This document shows, piece after piece, positions 32,173 through 40,673 of a stretch of DNA of 64,000 nt; position 1 is the first letter of the stretch; each line of letters opens with the position of its first letter. The stretch comes from Lachnospiraceae bacterium UBA3814 (GTDB taxonomy: Bacteria > Bacillota > Clostridia > Lachnospirales > Lachnospiraceae). Made by a program: the position numbers and the translations under genes. The DNA is taken from positions 1 to 64,000 of the forward strand of contig DFEA01000040.1 of NCBI GenBank assembly GCA_002368575.1, read 5' to 3'. The notes below the pieces were generated by a model. That model was given only the letters and a program-made list of their open reading frames with translations, had not been told where the DNA came from and made no database searches.

Positions 32173-32955
32173 CTACCACTTTTTCCACGGAGCTTCTCCG
32201 TTTTTCCACAGCTCCTCCAGCTCGTTCTTCTCCTTGATATTATCCATGCACTTCCAGAAGCCCTTATGGATATAGGACATAAGCTGACCCTCCTCGGCAA
32301 GCCTTGAAAGAGGCTTTTTTTCAAGAACGGTCTTGTCCCCGAAGGTCAGGTAATCAAAGATCGCTGGCTCAAACACCATATATCCCGCATTGATGGGAAC
32401 ATTATCCGCGGTCTGCTTCTCCCTGAAGGACCTTACCGCTCCGTAGCCCTCATAGTCTATGTCAAGTATCCCCTTCTGCTGTTCCTGCATCACGGCTGTC
32501 AGGGTCGCCGTCTTTTTGTGCTCCTTATGAAATTCCACCAGCTTATTTATATCCACGTCGCAGACCCCGTCACCGTAGGTCAGCATAAAGGTCTCATCCC
32601 CTATATATGCCTGTACCCGCTTAAGACGGCCCCCCGTCATGGTATCATAGCCGGTATCGACAATGGTGACCCTCCAGGGCTCGGTATGCTTGTTATGCAC
32701 GATCATCTCATTTCCCCGTGTGAAATCAAAGGTTATATCCGAGGTATAAAGGAAATAATCGGCAAACCATTCCTTTATCATATGCTGCTTGTAGCCCGCG
32801 CAGATGATAAATTCATTGTAGCCGTAATAGCTGTACTCCTTCATGATATGCCATAAGATCGGCATACCGCCGATCTCTATCATGGGCTTGGGTCTGTATT
32901 CGGATTCTTCGGAGATGCGGGTCCCCATACCGCCCGCAAGTATCACTGTTTTCAT
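32173..32955 (-). CDS. rfbF: Glucose-1-phosphate cytidylyltransferase
   Basis: 260 aa. Signature VILAGGMGTRISEESEYRPK, then KPMIEIGGMPILWHIMKEYS, DTMTGGRL and the Asp motif LTYGDGVCDVD. Makes CDP-glucose from CTP and glucose 1-phosphate, the entry to CDP-3,6-dideoxyhexoses. No CDP-glucose 4,6-dehydratase is recognised next to it, so either that step is elsewhere or CDP-glucose is used directly. A hairpin repeat (32967-33000) lies 12 bases before the start codon, close enough to affect translation. Confidence 0.93.
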   Translation of the reverse strand: MKTVILAGGMGTRISEESEYRPKPMIEIGGMPILWHIMKEYSYYGYNEFIICAGYKQHMIKEWFADYFLYTSDITFDFTRGNEMIVHNKHTEPWRVTIVDTGYDTMTGGRLKRVQAYIGDETFMLTYGDGVCDVDINKLVEFHKEHKKTATLTAVMQEQQKGILDIDYEGYGAVRSFREKQTADNVPINAGYMVFEPAIFDYLTFGDKTVLEKKPLSRLAEEGQLMSYIHKGFWKCMDNIKEKNELEELWKNGEAPWKKW

Positions 32956-32966
32956 ATTATCACATC

Positions 32967-33000
32967 CGTTATCTTATAGCACCGTGAAAGACCGGTGCTC
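32967..33000. repeat. 34-bp hairpin direct repeat, copy 1
   Basis: Matches 33093-33126 with one difference in 34 bases. It contains the hairpin AGCACCG (32978-32984) with CGGTGCT (32993-32999). It lies in the leader of rfbF. Confidence 0.7.
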
Positions 33001-33092
33001 TTTCTGATTATTATCTGCCTCCGCGTAGACTCACAAATCGTTGAAAAGCACGATTTGCTTGTTGCGGCGCTTCGCTTAATCCGCAACTGACT

Positions 33093-33134
33093 CGTTATCT
33101 TATGGCACCGTGAAAGACCGGTGCTCATAAGATA
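33093..33134. repeat. 34-bp hairpin direct repeat, copy 2, with extended stem
   Basis: Second copy of 32967-33000. Here the flanks extend the hairpin: TATCTTAT and GCACCG (33096-33110) pair with CGGTGC and ATAAGATA (33119-33134), leaving small mismatches and a short loop. Confidence 0.7.
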
Positions 33135-33270
33135 GTATACTAAATCCTGTATCAAAAGAAAACCCTTAGTAACCGTTCACCGGGGCGATCGCTTAATACC
33201 CTCATAACCCCGACGGGCTTTCTTATAATCAGCATATCCCACACAGCCCCCGGTAGGATGAACCACCGCA

Positions 33271-35442
33271 TCATTGCTCACTGCCGTGCTTTTCAAAATA
33301 AAACAGGTCGATGGAGCTAAGCTCCTTTACCTTCGCGCTCCAGGTTCTGTAGCTTACCGTTTTCTCCGAAAGGGTTTCCGCGCCCTGAAGCTTAAGGCCC
33401 TCAAGGTAGCCGTCATTATCCACAAAGGGGAATTCTATGAGAAAGACCCTGTCAAATTCTACCTCGGACTTATCCCAGCCTATAAGGCTGTTTACATCTC
33501 CGTTGTAGGCGATCTTGCCCCAGAGTATTGGCGTTTTGTCCTCAGCTCTGTCCCGCATTGTGATCAGCTCCTTATTCTCGGTATCATACCAGAAATGATC
33601 CTGATAAAGAACCCCTCTTAAAGATTTGACGTTTTCCTTTTCATTCATCTCAGGGACCAGTATCAGGGTCCTCTCATCATAATCTATCTCCGAAAGGATC
33701 CTCTCAAGAAGCAGGATATAATCAAAGCCCTGCCTGTTGACCTGTATCGCCGGAGACATATACAGCTCCTTTCCCGTGTCAAGGTATACAAAGCGGCCTC
33801 TTCCCGAATCATGGACATCCCTTTTATACATGGTAAGCGGATCTGACATGTAATACTGCTGAAAAAGGAACAGGACCGTTATTGCTGAGAGTATAACGGT
33901 TCTTAAGACCTTCCCTTCCGTCAGCAGGCAGATACCCGAAAGGCTTATGACAGCGATCATAAAGCTCCCCTGTATCACATACCTGTATTGATCATAGGTA
34001 TGAAAAGCGCAGTTTATCGCGGTAAGCCCCAGTATCCCGAATATAAGGGGAAGAATCTCAAGGATAAAGGCTTTGAGGCCGGAGGGAGTATTTTCGCGCG
34101 GCACTGTTTTTTCCGGATATTCTCCGGCGTTTTCCGGCCCGGACCCCTTCCTCCTTATGAGCTCCCTGACCGTAAGCAATACAAATATCAGGACCGGCAC
34201 CCATAAATAATTAAAAACGACCGTTTCATATATCTTTGAAGCAATATAGGCTTTATCAATTAAAAAACCATTGTTCGGATCCTTGTATTCCTGTTCATAT
34301 GTACCGTCCTCCCCCTGCGTTACCGTCATCCCCCAGGATTCCGCCTTTGCACCGTCATTCATCAGACGGTTCATTACCATGGGAGTGATAAACACGGCAA
34401 TCCAGAGTATTACCGGCAAAAACAGGAACACTCCTCTTCTGATATCGGGCTTAACGCCTCCGTTTTTCATCCGATGCTCTATATGCTCCTTAAGCAGCGC
34501 TCCGAAGGCAAAGCCTGTATACAATACGGCCATAGGCTCAACGGAGAAGCAAAGCATAAGGGCTGATACCATGAACAGAGAGTTCAGTCTGTAATAATAT
34601 GAAAACATAACGAATACCAGGATGATGAGCGCAATATAATCAAGATCCGTATTCTGCATTCCGAGAAAAGGCGTAAAGGATATACAGGAAAGAGCAAGAA
34701 GTACCTTTCCGGCCCGGCTCTGCCCGGGAACCAGCCTCTCTGTTAAAAGGCAGACCAGCACAGCGGCAATAAGCACATAAAAGAAAAGACAGTATCTGAG
34801 ATCCAGATACCCGTTTCCGCTTTTTAAAGCCGCACCGGGCATCATAAGGATGTCCGCGCCGTAGGACAGATGTCCGGCAAGCGTCTTCAGTCCGGCGGGC
34901 GTAAAATCCCAGGCGCTTAATTTCAGCATTTTTTTTGCGTATATATGATCGTCCCAGATCGGTATCCATTTAAAGGTGTCGATACTGAAGATAACACAGA
35001 AAAGAAGAGCAAGCGGGACTCCCGGATTTTCTTTCAGGAAGCCCTTCAGCCTTCCGGGAATATCTTCCGCTCTTCCATTTTTCAGGGCTCTTGTCCCCCA
35101 AAAGCAGACGGAAGCCGCAGCAAGGACCGATTCCAGAAGGATCATGAACAGATGTGTCTTTACAGATCGGCCGTCGGATAGCAGAAAAAGGAGCAAACAC
35201 AGAAAGCCTGCCGACATGGCAAGGCTTTCGTATACCCTCGCAGCCGGATACTCTGCTTTATTTATCGTATCCGCCAGATATCCGGCCAGAAGTACGATCA
35301 GACCGGCACCAAAGATCAGATCGGAGGCGGCATCAAGCCCGCCCCTTCCTAAGATCAGGGAAAGCGACGCGATGATATAGCCGGTGATCCTTACGGCTAA
35401 GCCGGACACGGACCCCGGGATACTTCCAAAAGCACTTCTCAT
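33271..35442 (-). CDS. Multi-spanning membrane protein, GT39/GT-C-like glycosyltransferase
   Basis: 723 aa with about 12 hydrophobic segments and a C-terminal extracytoplasmic tail of about 170 residues. In the first extracellular loop WIPIWDDHIYAKKM carries the paired acidic residues used by GT-C enzymes for metal and donor binding. Such proteins take sugar from polyprenyl phosphate and add it outside the cell. GGGAGG lies eight bases before the ATG, which overlaps the stop of the degraded aldo-keto reductase upstream. Its likely donor maker is the GtrB-like enzyme at 31227. Family assignment is by topology and motif only. Confidence 0.65.
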   Translation of the reverse strand: MRSAFGSIPGSVSGLAVRITGYIIASLSLILGRGGLDAASDLIFGAGLIVLLAGYLADTINKAEYPAARVYESLAMSAGFLCLLLFLLSDGRSVKTHLFMILLESVLAAASVCFWGTRALKNGRAEDIPGRLKGFLKENPGVPLALLFCVIFSIDTFKWIPIWDDHIYAKKMLKLSAWDFTPAGLKTLAGHLSYGADILMMPGAALKSGNGYLDLRYCLFFYVLIAAVLVCLLTERLVPGQSRAGKVLLALSCISFTPFLGMQNTDLDYIALIILVFVMFSYYYRLNSLFMVSALMLCFSVEPMAVLYTGFAFGALLKEHIEHRMKNGGVKPDIRRGVFLFLPVILWIAVFITPMVMNRLMNDGAKAESWGMTVTQGEDGTYEQEYKDPNNGFLIDKAYIASKIYETVVFNYLWVPVLIFVLLTVRELIRRKGSGPENAGEYPEKTVPRENTPSGLKAFILEILPLIFGILGLTAINCAFHTYDQYRYVIQGSFMIAVISLSGICLLTEGKVLRTVILSAITVLFLFQQYYMSDPLTMYKRDVHDSGRGRFVYLDTGKELYMSPAIQVNRQGFDYILLLERILSEIDYDERTLILVPEMNEKENVKSLRGVLYQDHFWYDTENKELITMRDRAEDKTPILWGKIAYNGDVNSLIGWDKSEVEFDRVFLIEFPFVDNDGYLEGLKLQGAETLSEKTVSYRTWSAKVKELSSIDLFYFEKHGSEQ

Positions 35443-35800
35443 GCCTGATACCTCCCGGAAAATTCTTCAAGAAATTCTCTGATATTGATATGCTGCGGAC
35501 AGTTCTTCTCACAAAGCCCGCATTTGACGCATTCTGAGGCCTTCCCATGGTTCATGGAATATCTCTCATAATTACATATTTGTGATCTGCCCCGTGACCG
35601 CGTACAGGTTAAGAAGCCCAAAGTAATCGGGAATGTCCCTTCCGTAGCGGGAGACCAGAGCTTTTCGGACCGCGTCCTCCGAGGTCTCATCATGATACGG
35701 ATACGCGGTATCAAAATATGTAAAACCGGCATCCAGATATTCATCGGTCATTTTCCTGAACTGTTCGATGTCTATGCTCTTAGGATCATCTTGCTCCCGC
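35439..35800 (-). pseudogene. Degraded aldo-keto reductase with C-terminal 4Fe-4S motif
   Basis: One frame (about 35680-35800) gives KSIDIEQFRKMTDEYLDAGF and TYFDTAYPYHDETSEDAVRK, the N-terminal part of an aldo-keto reductase barrel. Another frame (35439-35575) gives MNHGKASECVKCGLCEKNC and PQHINIREFLEEF, the cysteine-rich C-terminal iron-sulfur segment of the same family. About 250 central residues and the first 20-25 are missing and the frame is broken. The 5' end runs into the epimerase gene, and the TGA overlaps the ATG of the membrane protein, a trace of former coupling. Confidence 0.8.
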
Positions 35801-36775
35801 TTCCCTGCCTTCAAAAATATGCTCCCTGTACCACTCGTAGGTTCTCTGTATCCCCTCCTCAAGTGTGATACGCGGTCTGAAACCGATGTGCGAAAAGGTA
35901 TTTGACATATCCGGGCATCTCCTTTTGGGAGAGCCGGTGGTGGCGGGACGCGGAAGTATCCTCTGATCCTTTCCTACGGTCTCAAGCACTATCCCGGCAA
36001 CCTGCTCCATAGTGACCTCCGGGCCTTCATTTCCGATATTGAAGGATTTTCCCGCGGCATCGGCATTGCTCATAAGCTCAACGATCATTTCCACCGCGTC
36101 CGAAATGTAGCAGAAGGATCTTCTGTGGTCCACGGAAAATACCTCTATCTCCGCTCCCGGCCCGCTGTGATATGCTTTGCTAAGCAATTCCGGGATAACA
36201 TGGGACATACCCATTCTGGGGCCGTAGAAATTATGAGGCCTTATGACGGTAAAGGGGAGACCGCTCTGATACAACAGTGCCTCCCCGTATATCTTTGAAA
36301 GCATATATGAGGTCCTCTTATTATCAAACGGCGTGATCGTCAGAGGCGTATCCTCGGGTGTGGGTATCTTCATATCAAAGAACTGGAGCGTCCCCGCGTA
36401 TATCTCGCTTGTCGAGGCAAACACGAACCTTTTAAGAGCCTTCTGTCTTTTCGCGGCCTCTATCATATTAACCAGTATGGCGACATTTTTGTCGAGCACC
36501 TCATAGGAATGCTCAAGAACATTCTGTACGCCTATGATAGCGGCAAGGTGAATGATACAGTCAAAATCATTTTCAAGAGCTTTAACGCTCTCCTTATCCA
36601 TCAGGTCCATGGATATCAGTTTTACATTCCTTTTTTCCTCAAGCTCCTTTAAGGCCGAATCCCTGACACCTCTTGAAAAGTTGTCGATGATCGTGATCCC
36701 GTGATCATCCTCCAGAAGCCTGTTTATAAGATGAAGACCTATAAAGCCGGCACCGCCGGTCACTAATATTTTCAT
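35786..36775 (-). CDS. NAD-dependent epimerase/dehydratase (UDP-glucuronate decarboxylase/epimerase-like)
   Basis: 329 aa extended SDR. Rossmann motif ILVTGGAGFIGLHL, FASTSEIYAG and catalytic YMLSK; also VIRPHNFYGPRMGM and HRRSFCYISDAV. Most similar by eye to nucleotide-sugar epimerases and UDP-glucuronate decarboxylases. The preceding gene makes a nucleotide-linked uronic acid, so it may act on that product. Its 3' end borders the aldo-keto reductase remnant. Exact reaction unknown. Confidence 0.82.
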   Translation of the reverse strand: MKILVTGGAGFIGLHLINRLLEDDHGITIIDNFSRGVRDSALKELEEKRNVKLISMDLMDKESVKALENDFDCIIHLAAIIGVQNVLEHSYEVLDKNVAILVNMIEAAKRQKALKRFVFASTSEIYAGTLQFFDMKIPTPEDTPLTITPFDNKRTSYMLSKIYGEALLYQSGLPFTVIRPHNFYGPRMGMSHVIPELLSKAYHSGPGAEIEVFSVDHRRSFCYISDAVEMIVELMSNADAAGKSFNIGNEGPEVTMEQVAGIVLETVGKDQRILPRPATTGSPKRRCPDMSNTFSHIGFRPRITLEEGIQRTYEWYREHIFEGREAGAR

Positions 36776-36787
36776 TGTCGTACCTGT

Positions 36788-38194
36788 TTAACCCCTTCCT
36801 ACGCTCATTAAGTCAATATCCGGTCTCTTTTTCAGAATGTCCCTCTGCTCCCCGGTCAGCACATTGTTGGCGTCATAGATGAGCCTCTTTTCTTCCTTCA
36901 GTCCCGAGAAATCCATATCATGGTATTCCTTATGATCGACGGCAAAAAATATCACATCAAATCCGTTCAGATCCGGTATCTCCTTAAGGACCTCCCTGTC
37001 AAGCTCATGCCAGTATTCCACTAACGGGTCCTGACAGGTGATGACCGCGCCCTTCCTTTCCGCCTCACGCACGAAGATCTCCGAAGGGGAGTACCTTGTG
37101 TCTCCCACATCCTGTCTGTAGCTTACTCCGAGAAGGAGTATCTTTTTGCCCGACAGATCTCCGTTCATATATCCGGTGATCCTTTCAACGCTCAGCAGCG
37201 GCATGCCGTCATTGATCTTCACCGCCTCCTCGCAAAAGGGGAAGGAAGCGTCCCTGATCCCGTAGATATCTCTTGCGGAGATCATCGCAAACAGCGGATC
37301 CTTTGTGAGGCAGTACCCGCCTACTCCGAAGCCGGGCTGTCTTATATTGGAATGAGTAGGCCGCACACGTATGGCGTTTACGATCTCAAACATGTCTATC
37401 CCTATGCTCTCGGCAAAGCTTCCCCACTCCTCCATGAAGGCGATGTTCATGGCCCGGTAGGAGTTTTCAAGGACCTTCGCGGTTTCGGAGGCCGCAGTAC
37501 TGCCAAGCTTTTTCAGGGGGTATTGTGCTGTATTGATGATGCTTTCAAGGAAGCCTCTGCATTTTTCCTCAGACGCCTCATTGATGCCTGAATACACCCT
37601 CCAGAAATTGACTATGGAATTGTAGTAATCCTTACCCGGCATGACCCGTTCATATGAATGTGCCAGGCGTATGCTTTCCTCAGGGAGCCCTCTTTTCTCA
37701 AACTCCTCCTTAAGGATAGGGTATACTATCCTTTCACAGGTCCCCGGAGGCACCGTCGTCTCCACTATCACCAACGCTTCGGGCCGCAGCATCCTTCCCA
37801 GGGTATGGATGGCATTCCTGAAGCCATCCATTTTAACATAGGGTCTTTCGGCATCCTTTACGATATCCAGATTTATATCCACGACTGCTATATCCGCGTA
37901 ACGATAATAGTCCGCATCCGTAGTAGCCCACAGATTTCCCTCCTTACAGGCATTTCGCAACGCCTCCGAAAGGTTGTCATCCTTGTTTTCATAAGGAAAT
38001 ATGCCTTTATTTATTTTGTCCGCCTTTTTCTGCCCCTCTTCACCCGGCACATCGAAGCCGATGACGTTATAGAGCACATTTCCTCCGTCATCCCTCGCGT
38101 TTGCAACGGCCACAGCCATTGCGGCTCCCACAAAGCCAAGGCCCTGAACGCAGACCGTCCTTCTGTTATCGGAAAACTTTTCAGGTAAACTCAT
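36788..38194 (-). CDS. UDP-glucose/GDP-mannose dehydrogenase family protein (WecC/WbpA-like)
   Basis: 468 aa. N-terminal NAD domain VCVQGLGFVGAAMAVAVANA, central helix region with GSTAASETAKVLENSYRAMN, and the catalytic cysteine in GFGVGGYCLTKDP. A C-terminal UDP-binding domain includes LLLGVSYRQDVGDTRYSPS. Oxidises C6 of a nucleotide sugar twice to the uronic acid. It sits between an amidotransferase of the WbpG/PseA type and an SDR epimerase, which fits a WbpA-like role in making an amino-uronic acid, but the sugar cannot be fixed from sequence. Confidence 0.9.
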   Translation of the reverse strand: MSLPEKFSDNRRTVCVQGLGFVGAAMAVAVANARDDGGNVLYNVIGFDVPGEEGQKKADKINKGIFPYENKDDNLSEALRNACKEGNLWATTDADYYRYADIAVVDINLDIVKDAERPYVKMDGFRNAIHTLGRMLRPEALVIVETTVPPGTCERIVYPILKEEFEKRGLPEESIRLAHSYERVMPGKDYYNSIVNFWRVYSGINEASEEKCRGFLESIINTAQYPLKKLGSTAASETAKVLENSYRAMNIAFMEEWGSFAESIGIDMFEIVNAIRVRPTHSNIRQPGFGVGGYCLTKDPLFAMISARDIYGIRDASFPFCEEAVKINDGMPLLSVERITGYMNGDLSGKKILLLGVSYRQDVGDTRYSPSEIFVREAERKGAVITCQDPLVEYWHELDREVLKEIPDLNGFDVIFFAVDHKEYHDMDFSGLKEEKRLIYDANNVLTGEQRDILKKRPDIDLMSVGRG

Positions 38195-38215
38195 CGCTCA
38201 TCACCGTCTCAACCC

Positions 38216-39325
38216 TTATTCAAGGGGTTCCTTCAGCACCCATTCATTCATATCATTCCGTTCAAACAGCTCCGTATTATAGAAGCTGTTCACGATCCTC
38301 CAGAACTCGGACTCGGAATAGCCTAAAAATTCACAGAAATCCTCCACACATTTGGGATCCAGCTTTCCATCCCTTTCCCTGACGAGCTTTACCGCTTCCT
38401 CTCTGCTCATCATCCCATATCTCACAAACCTTGACGCATAATCCGTAGCCACACCGTGTCCGAACTTCGGATATTTCATCCAGGGATGGACGATATAGGC
38501 CCTTGTATCCACCTGATCGAAGTTTTCCGCATTCTGTGTCCTGTCCCACTCATGAGTAAGGTCATGGAAGCCATGCTCCTTGGCAAACCTGTAATTGGCA
38601 ACACTGTTCCAGGGCACGAAATACGATACATACATGGGATCCAGCCTGTTTATCTCATCCTCTGTCGGAGCCTTCAGCAATGAAAGATCCTTCATGTCCA
38701 CTCCCGGTATTGAGCAAAGCTCATCAAAAGCTATGTCGCTTGCCACACCGTTGTTCAAAAGCCCCCGGGCTGAATAGGTCTCCTTCGCATCCGCTCCCCC
38801 GTATTCGAGACTCACGTTTTCACCGTAGACCAGTAACGGGATATTGAGATTTAACGCCATCCTCATCGGAAAGGTATATATCAGCCTGTCCACATACCAG
38901 GTGGGCTTTCCGTATTTTTCAAAGGTGTATCTCATAACGGCCTTCTGCGTCTTGATGTCAGGCTTCAGACTTATAATATGACAGCCGAATTCCTCAGAGA
39001 TATTCCTGATATTGTGTATTCCGGCCCGCGTCATCGGAAAATTATCCTCAACACTTACAAGTATCGGATTCATCTTCATCACATTCTTCATGATATGTGT
39101 CTGAAAATGACTGTCCTTTCCACCGCTGGCAGCTATCACACAGTCATAGCCGTCGCCGTTCATCCCCCTGTACCTGTCGCAAAGCGCCTGAAGCTCCTTG
39201 AAGCGTTCGTCCCAGTTGACCCTGCTTTTTGCTTCATGTGCCCTGCACGCGGAGCATATGCCCTCGCTGTCAAATTTTATTCCCGGTCTCGTATCCGGCA
39301 TTACGCATCTTTTACAATACCTCAT
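38216..39325 (-). CDS. N-acetyl sugar amidotransferase (WbpG/PseA family)
   Basis: 369 aa. N-terminal zinc-type cysteines in RYCKRCVMPDTRPGI and GICSACRAHE, then the ATP-pyrophosphatase loop IAASGGKDSHFQTHIM. The family converts an acetamido group of a sugar to acetamidino, using ammonia from HisH/HisF-like partners; no such partner genes occur in this window. In P. aeruginosa WbpG acts on a diacetamido-uronic acid, and in Campylobacter PseA acts on pseudaminic acid. Both sugar types could be made here. First gene after a consensus promoter (39438-39466), with GAAGGAGGGG before the ATG. Confidence 0.9.
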   Translation of the reverse strand: MRYCKRCVMPDTRPGIKFDSEGICSACRAHEAKSRVNWDERFKELQALCDRYRGMNGDGYDCVIAASGGKDSHFQTHIMKNVMKMNPILVSVEDNFPMTRAGIHNIRNISEEFGCHIISLKPDIKTQKAVMRYTFEKYGKPTWYVDRLIYTFPMRMALNLNIPLLVYGENVSLEYGGADAKETYSARGLLNNGVASDIAFDELCSIPGVDMKDLSLLKAPTEDEINRLDPMYVSYFVPWNSVANYRFAKEHGFHDLTHEWDRTQNAENFDQVDTRAYIVHPWMKYPKFGHGVATDYASRFVRYGMMSREEAVKLVRERDGKLDPKCVEDFCEFLGYSESEFWRIVNSFYNTELFERNDMNEWVLKEPLE

Positions 39326-39350
39326 GGCAATCCCCTCCTTCAGTTATACT

Positions 39351-39382
39351 AAACGAATTAAGTGTTTGCACTTAATCCGTTT
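39351..39382 (-). promoter_or_regulatory. Leader hairpin upstream of the amidotransferase
   Basis: AAACGAATTAAGTG (39351-39364) pairs with CACTTAATCCGTTT (39369-39382), 14 positions with one mismatch. It lies in the 5' leader, 12 bases before the GGAGGGG ribosome binding site. Confidence 0.55.
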
Positions 39383-39391
39383 ACAATAAAA

Positions 39392-39431
39392 CAGGCAAAG
39401 ACCACTTATAATCCCGAAGCGCCTTTGCCTG
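39392..39431 (-). promoter_or_regulatory. Start-proximal hairpin with U-rich tail, possible attenuator or RNA-stability stem
   Basis: CAGGCAAAG (39431-39423 on the minus strand) pairs with CTTTGCCTG (39400-39392) and is followed by TTTTATTG. The expected transcription start from the promoter at 39438-39466 is at about 39431, so the RNA would begin with this stem. It could act as an early terminator or protect the 5' end. Confidence 0.5.
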
Positions 39432-39437
39432 ACCGGA

Positions 39438-39466
39438 ATTATAGATAAAATAAAACGGTTTGTCAA
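39438..39466 (-). promoter_or_regulatory. Full-consensus sigma-A promoter inside the glycan cluster
   Basis: Minus strand TTGACA (39466-39461), exactly 17 bases, TATAAT (39443-39438). Both hexamers match consensus perfectly. It drives the amidotransferase at 39325 and the genes downstream of it, dividing the long minus-strand cluster into at least two transcription units. Confidence 0.88.
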
Positions 39467-39491
39467 TCGCAACCGGGGCAGATACTGTCGA

Positions 39492-40673
39492 TCACAACTC
39501 TACCCAGCTTCCCTTTTCGGCCGAATAATATGAGGCATATATTATCTTCGCCACATCATAGGCAAGACCAAAGCCCGATTTGGGCTCCCTGTCATAATAT
39601 ACGGCTTCCATAAAATCCCTCATTTCATCGGTATATCCTCTTATTATCTCATCCTCCAGCGCAAGATTATTCCACCCAGTCTTGGAAGGAAGCATTTCCG
39701 AGAGATACACATCCTCAAGCCTTTCCTCATCAAGGAAATAGGTGCTCATCATGTTGTTAAGGGTAAGGGTGCAGTTTATTGCCGCATCGTTACAGTACAG
39801 CTCGATGTAGTTCTTACTGCCTCCGAGGAGCACATCAGTGGCTATTATCAGCGCCTTGGTGCCGTCGGTAAAATTAATTATGACTGTGCCGCTGTCCTCC
39901 ACATCATGCGGTCTTGCGGCTATATGCCTGTGTTCATATTCCGTAAGGCCGGAGGTTATGTTTCCCATATCCGCAAGCAGGGAACGTACCCTTATCTCCA
40001 CTCCCCTTGCCCTGGCCTCTATTCTCTTAAGCCACAGTATGGCCGCAAGCGGATGTGCCCCCGTTCTTATAAAGGTCCCGCCCCCGGTCCTGTTCCACTC
40101 TCCTGCCACCGGGGAACTGGAGCCCTTAAGGCTCTCCTCACCCTTGGCATAGAGTATCCTGCTCTTCTTCTTACTTATTATCTCGGCCGCCTTGGTCACT
40201 GCGGGCGCATACACAAAATTCTCGGCATACATGAACTTCCTGCCGGAGCTTTTCACCACCTCGGAGAGCGCATCCATTTCCTCAAGAAGCTCAAAATACA
40301 TCTTTTCCTTTTTCACCTTAAGCCCTATGGGCTCACTGTCGCCCTCTTTTCCGAAGTAACCGCTCAGGGGCTTTTCACAGATAACGTGCTTTCCGGCGTT
40401 AAGCGCCCTTTTGATCATTTCCTCATGCACATAGGGAGGGGTGCAGATATCTATTACATCTATCTCCCTGTCCCTCAAAAGATCCTCGAAATCAAGGGAG
40501 GCATTCTGAAAATCATACCTTTCCTTCATCCTGCTGAGCTGCTCCGGACGCCTTGCGATAATGTGCTTTGCGCAGACCGGAACTCCGGTATATCTTCTCA
40601 GCGCGTTCATATGAAGCTCCGTAGCGCGCCCCGCTCCGGCCATTCCGATGCAGATCTCACCTTTTTTATTCAT
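39492..40673 (-). CDS. Gfo/Idh/MocA family oxidoreductase
   Basis: 393 aa. N-terminal Rossmann fold GMAGAGRATELHMNALRR and the catalytic lysine motif HVICEKPLSGYFG, followed by the alpha/beta C-terminal domain with DRTGGGTFIRTG-like region (NRTGGGTFIRTGAHPLAA). NAD(P)-dependent oxidation or reduction of a sugar, as in WbpB, which oxidises C3 of a UDP-uronic acid. It overlaps the DAHP synthase gene by eight bases, so the two are translated together. The true substrate is unknown; WbpB-like and cyclitol-type roles are both possible. Confidence 0.85.
   Translation of the reverse strand: MNKKGEICIGMAGAGRATELHMNALRRYTGVPVCAKHIIARRPEQLSRMKERYDFQNASLDFEDLLRDREIDVIDICTPPYVHEEMIKRALNAGKHVICEKPLSGYFGKEGDSEPIGLKVKKEKMYFELLEEMDALSEVVKSSGRKFMYAENFVYAPAVTKAAEIISKKKSRILYAKGEESLKGSSSPVAGEWNRTGGGTFIRTGAHPLAAILWLKRIEARARGVEIRVRSLLADMGNITSGLTEYEHRHIAARPHDVEDSGTVIINFTDGTKALIIATDVLLGGSKNYIELYCNDAAINCTLTLNNMMSTYFLDEERLEDVYLSEMLPSKTGWNNLALEDEIIRGYTDEMRDFMEAVYYDREPKSGFGLAYDVAKIIYASYYSAEKGSWVEL

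Larger units (their letters stand above)
32956..33270. other. Structured intergenic region between the GT39-like gene and rfbF
   Basis: 315 bp with no credible gene; the short open frame at 32952-33155 is read through repeats. In order it holds the 34-bp repeat, a hairpin CAAATCGT/ACGATTTG (33034-33057), a hairpin GTTGCGG/CCGCAAC (33061-33087) and the second 34-bp repeat. A minus-strand TATACT at 33139-33134 could be a -10 box, but I see no good -35 box. I see nothing in 33160-33270. Confidence 0.6.

Noticed and set aside
32952..33155. 67-aa minus-strand open frame upstream of rfbF
   Set aside because: It consists of the 34-bp repeats; the repeated residues (STGLSRC) come from the DNA repeat, not from a gene.
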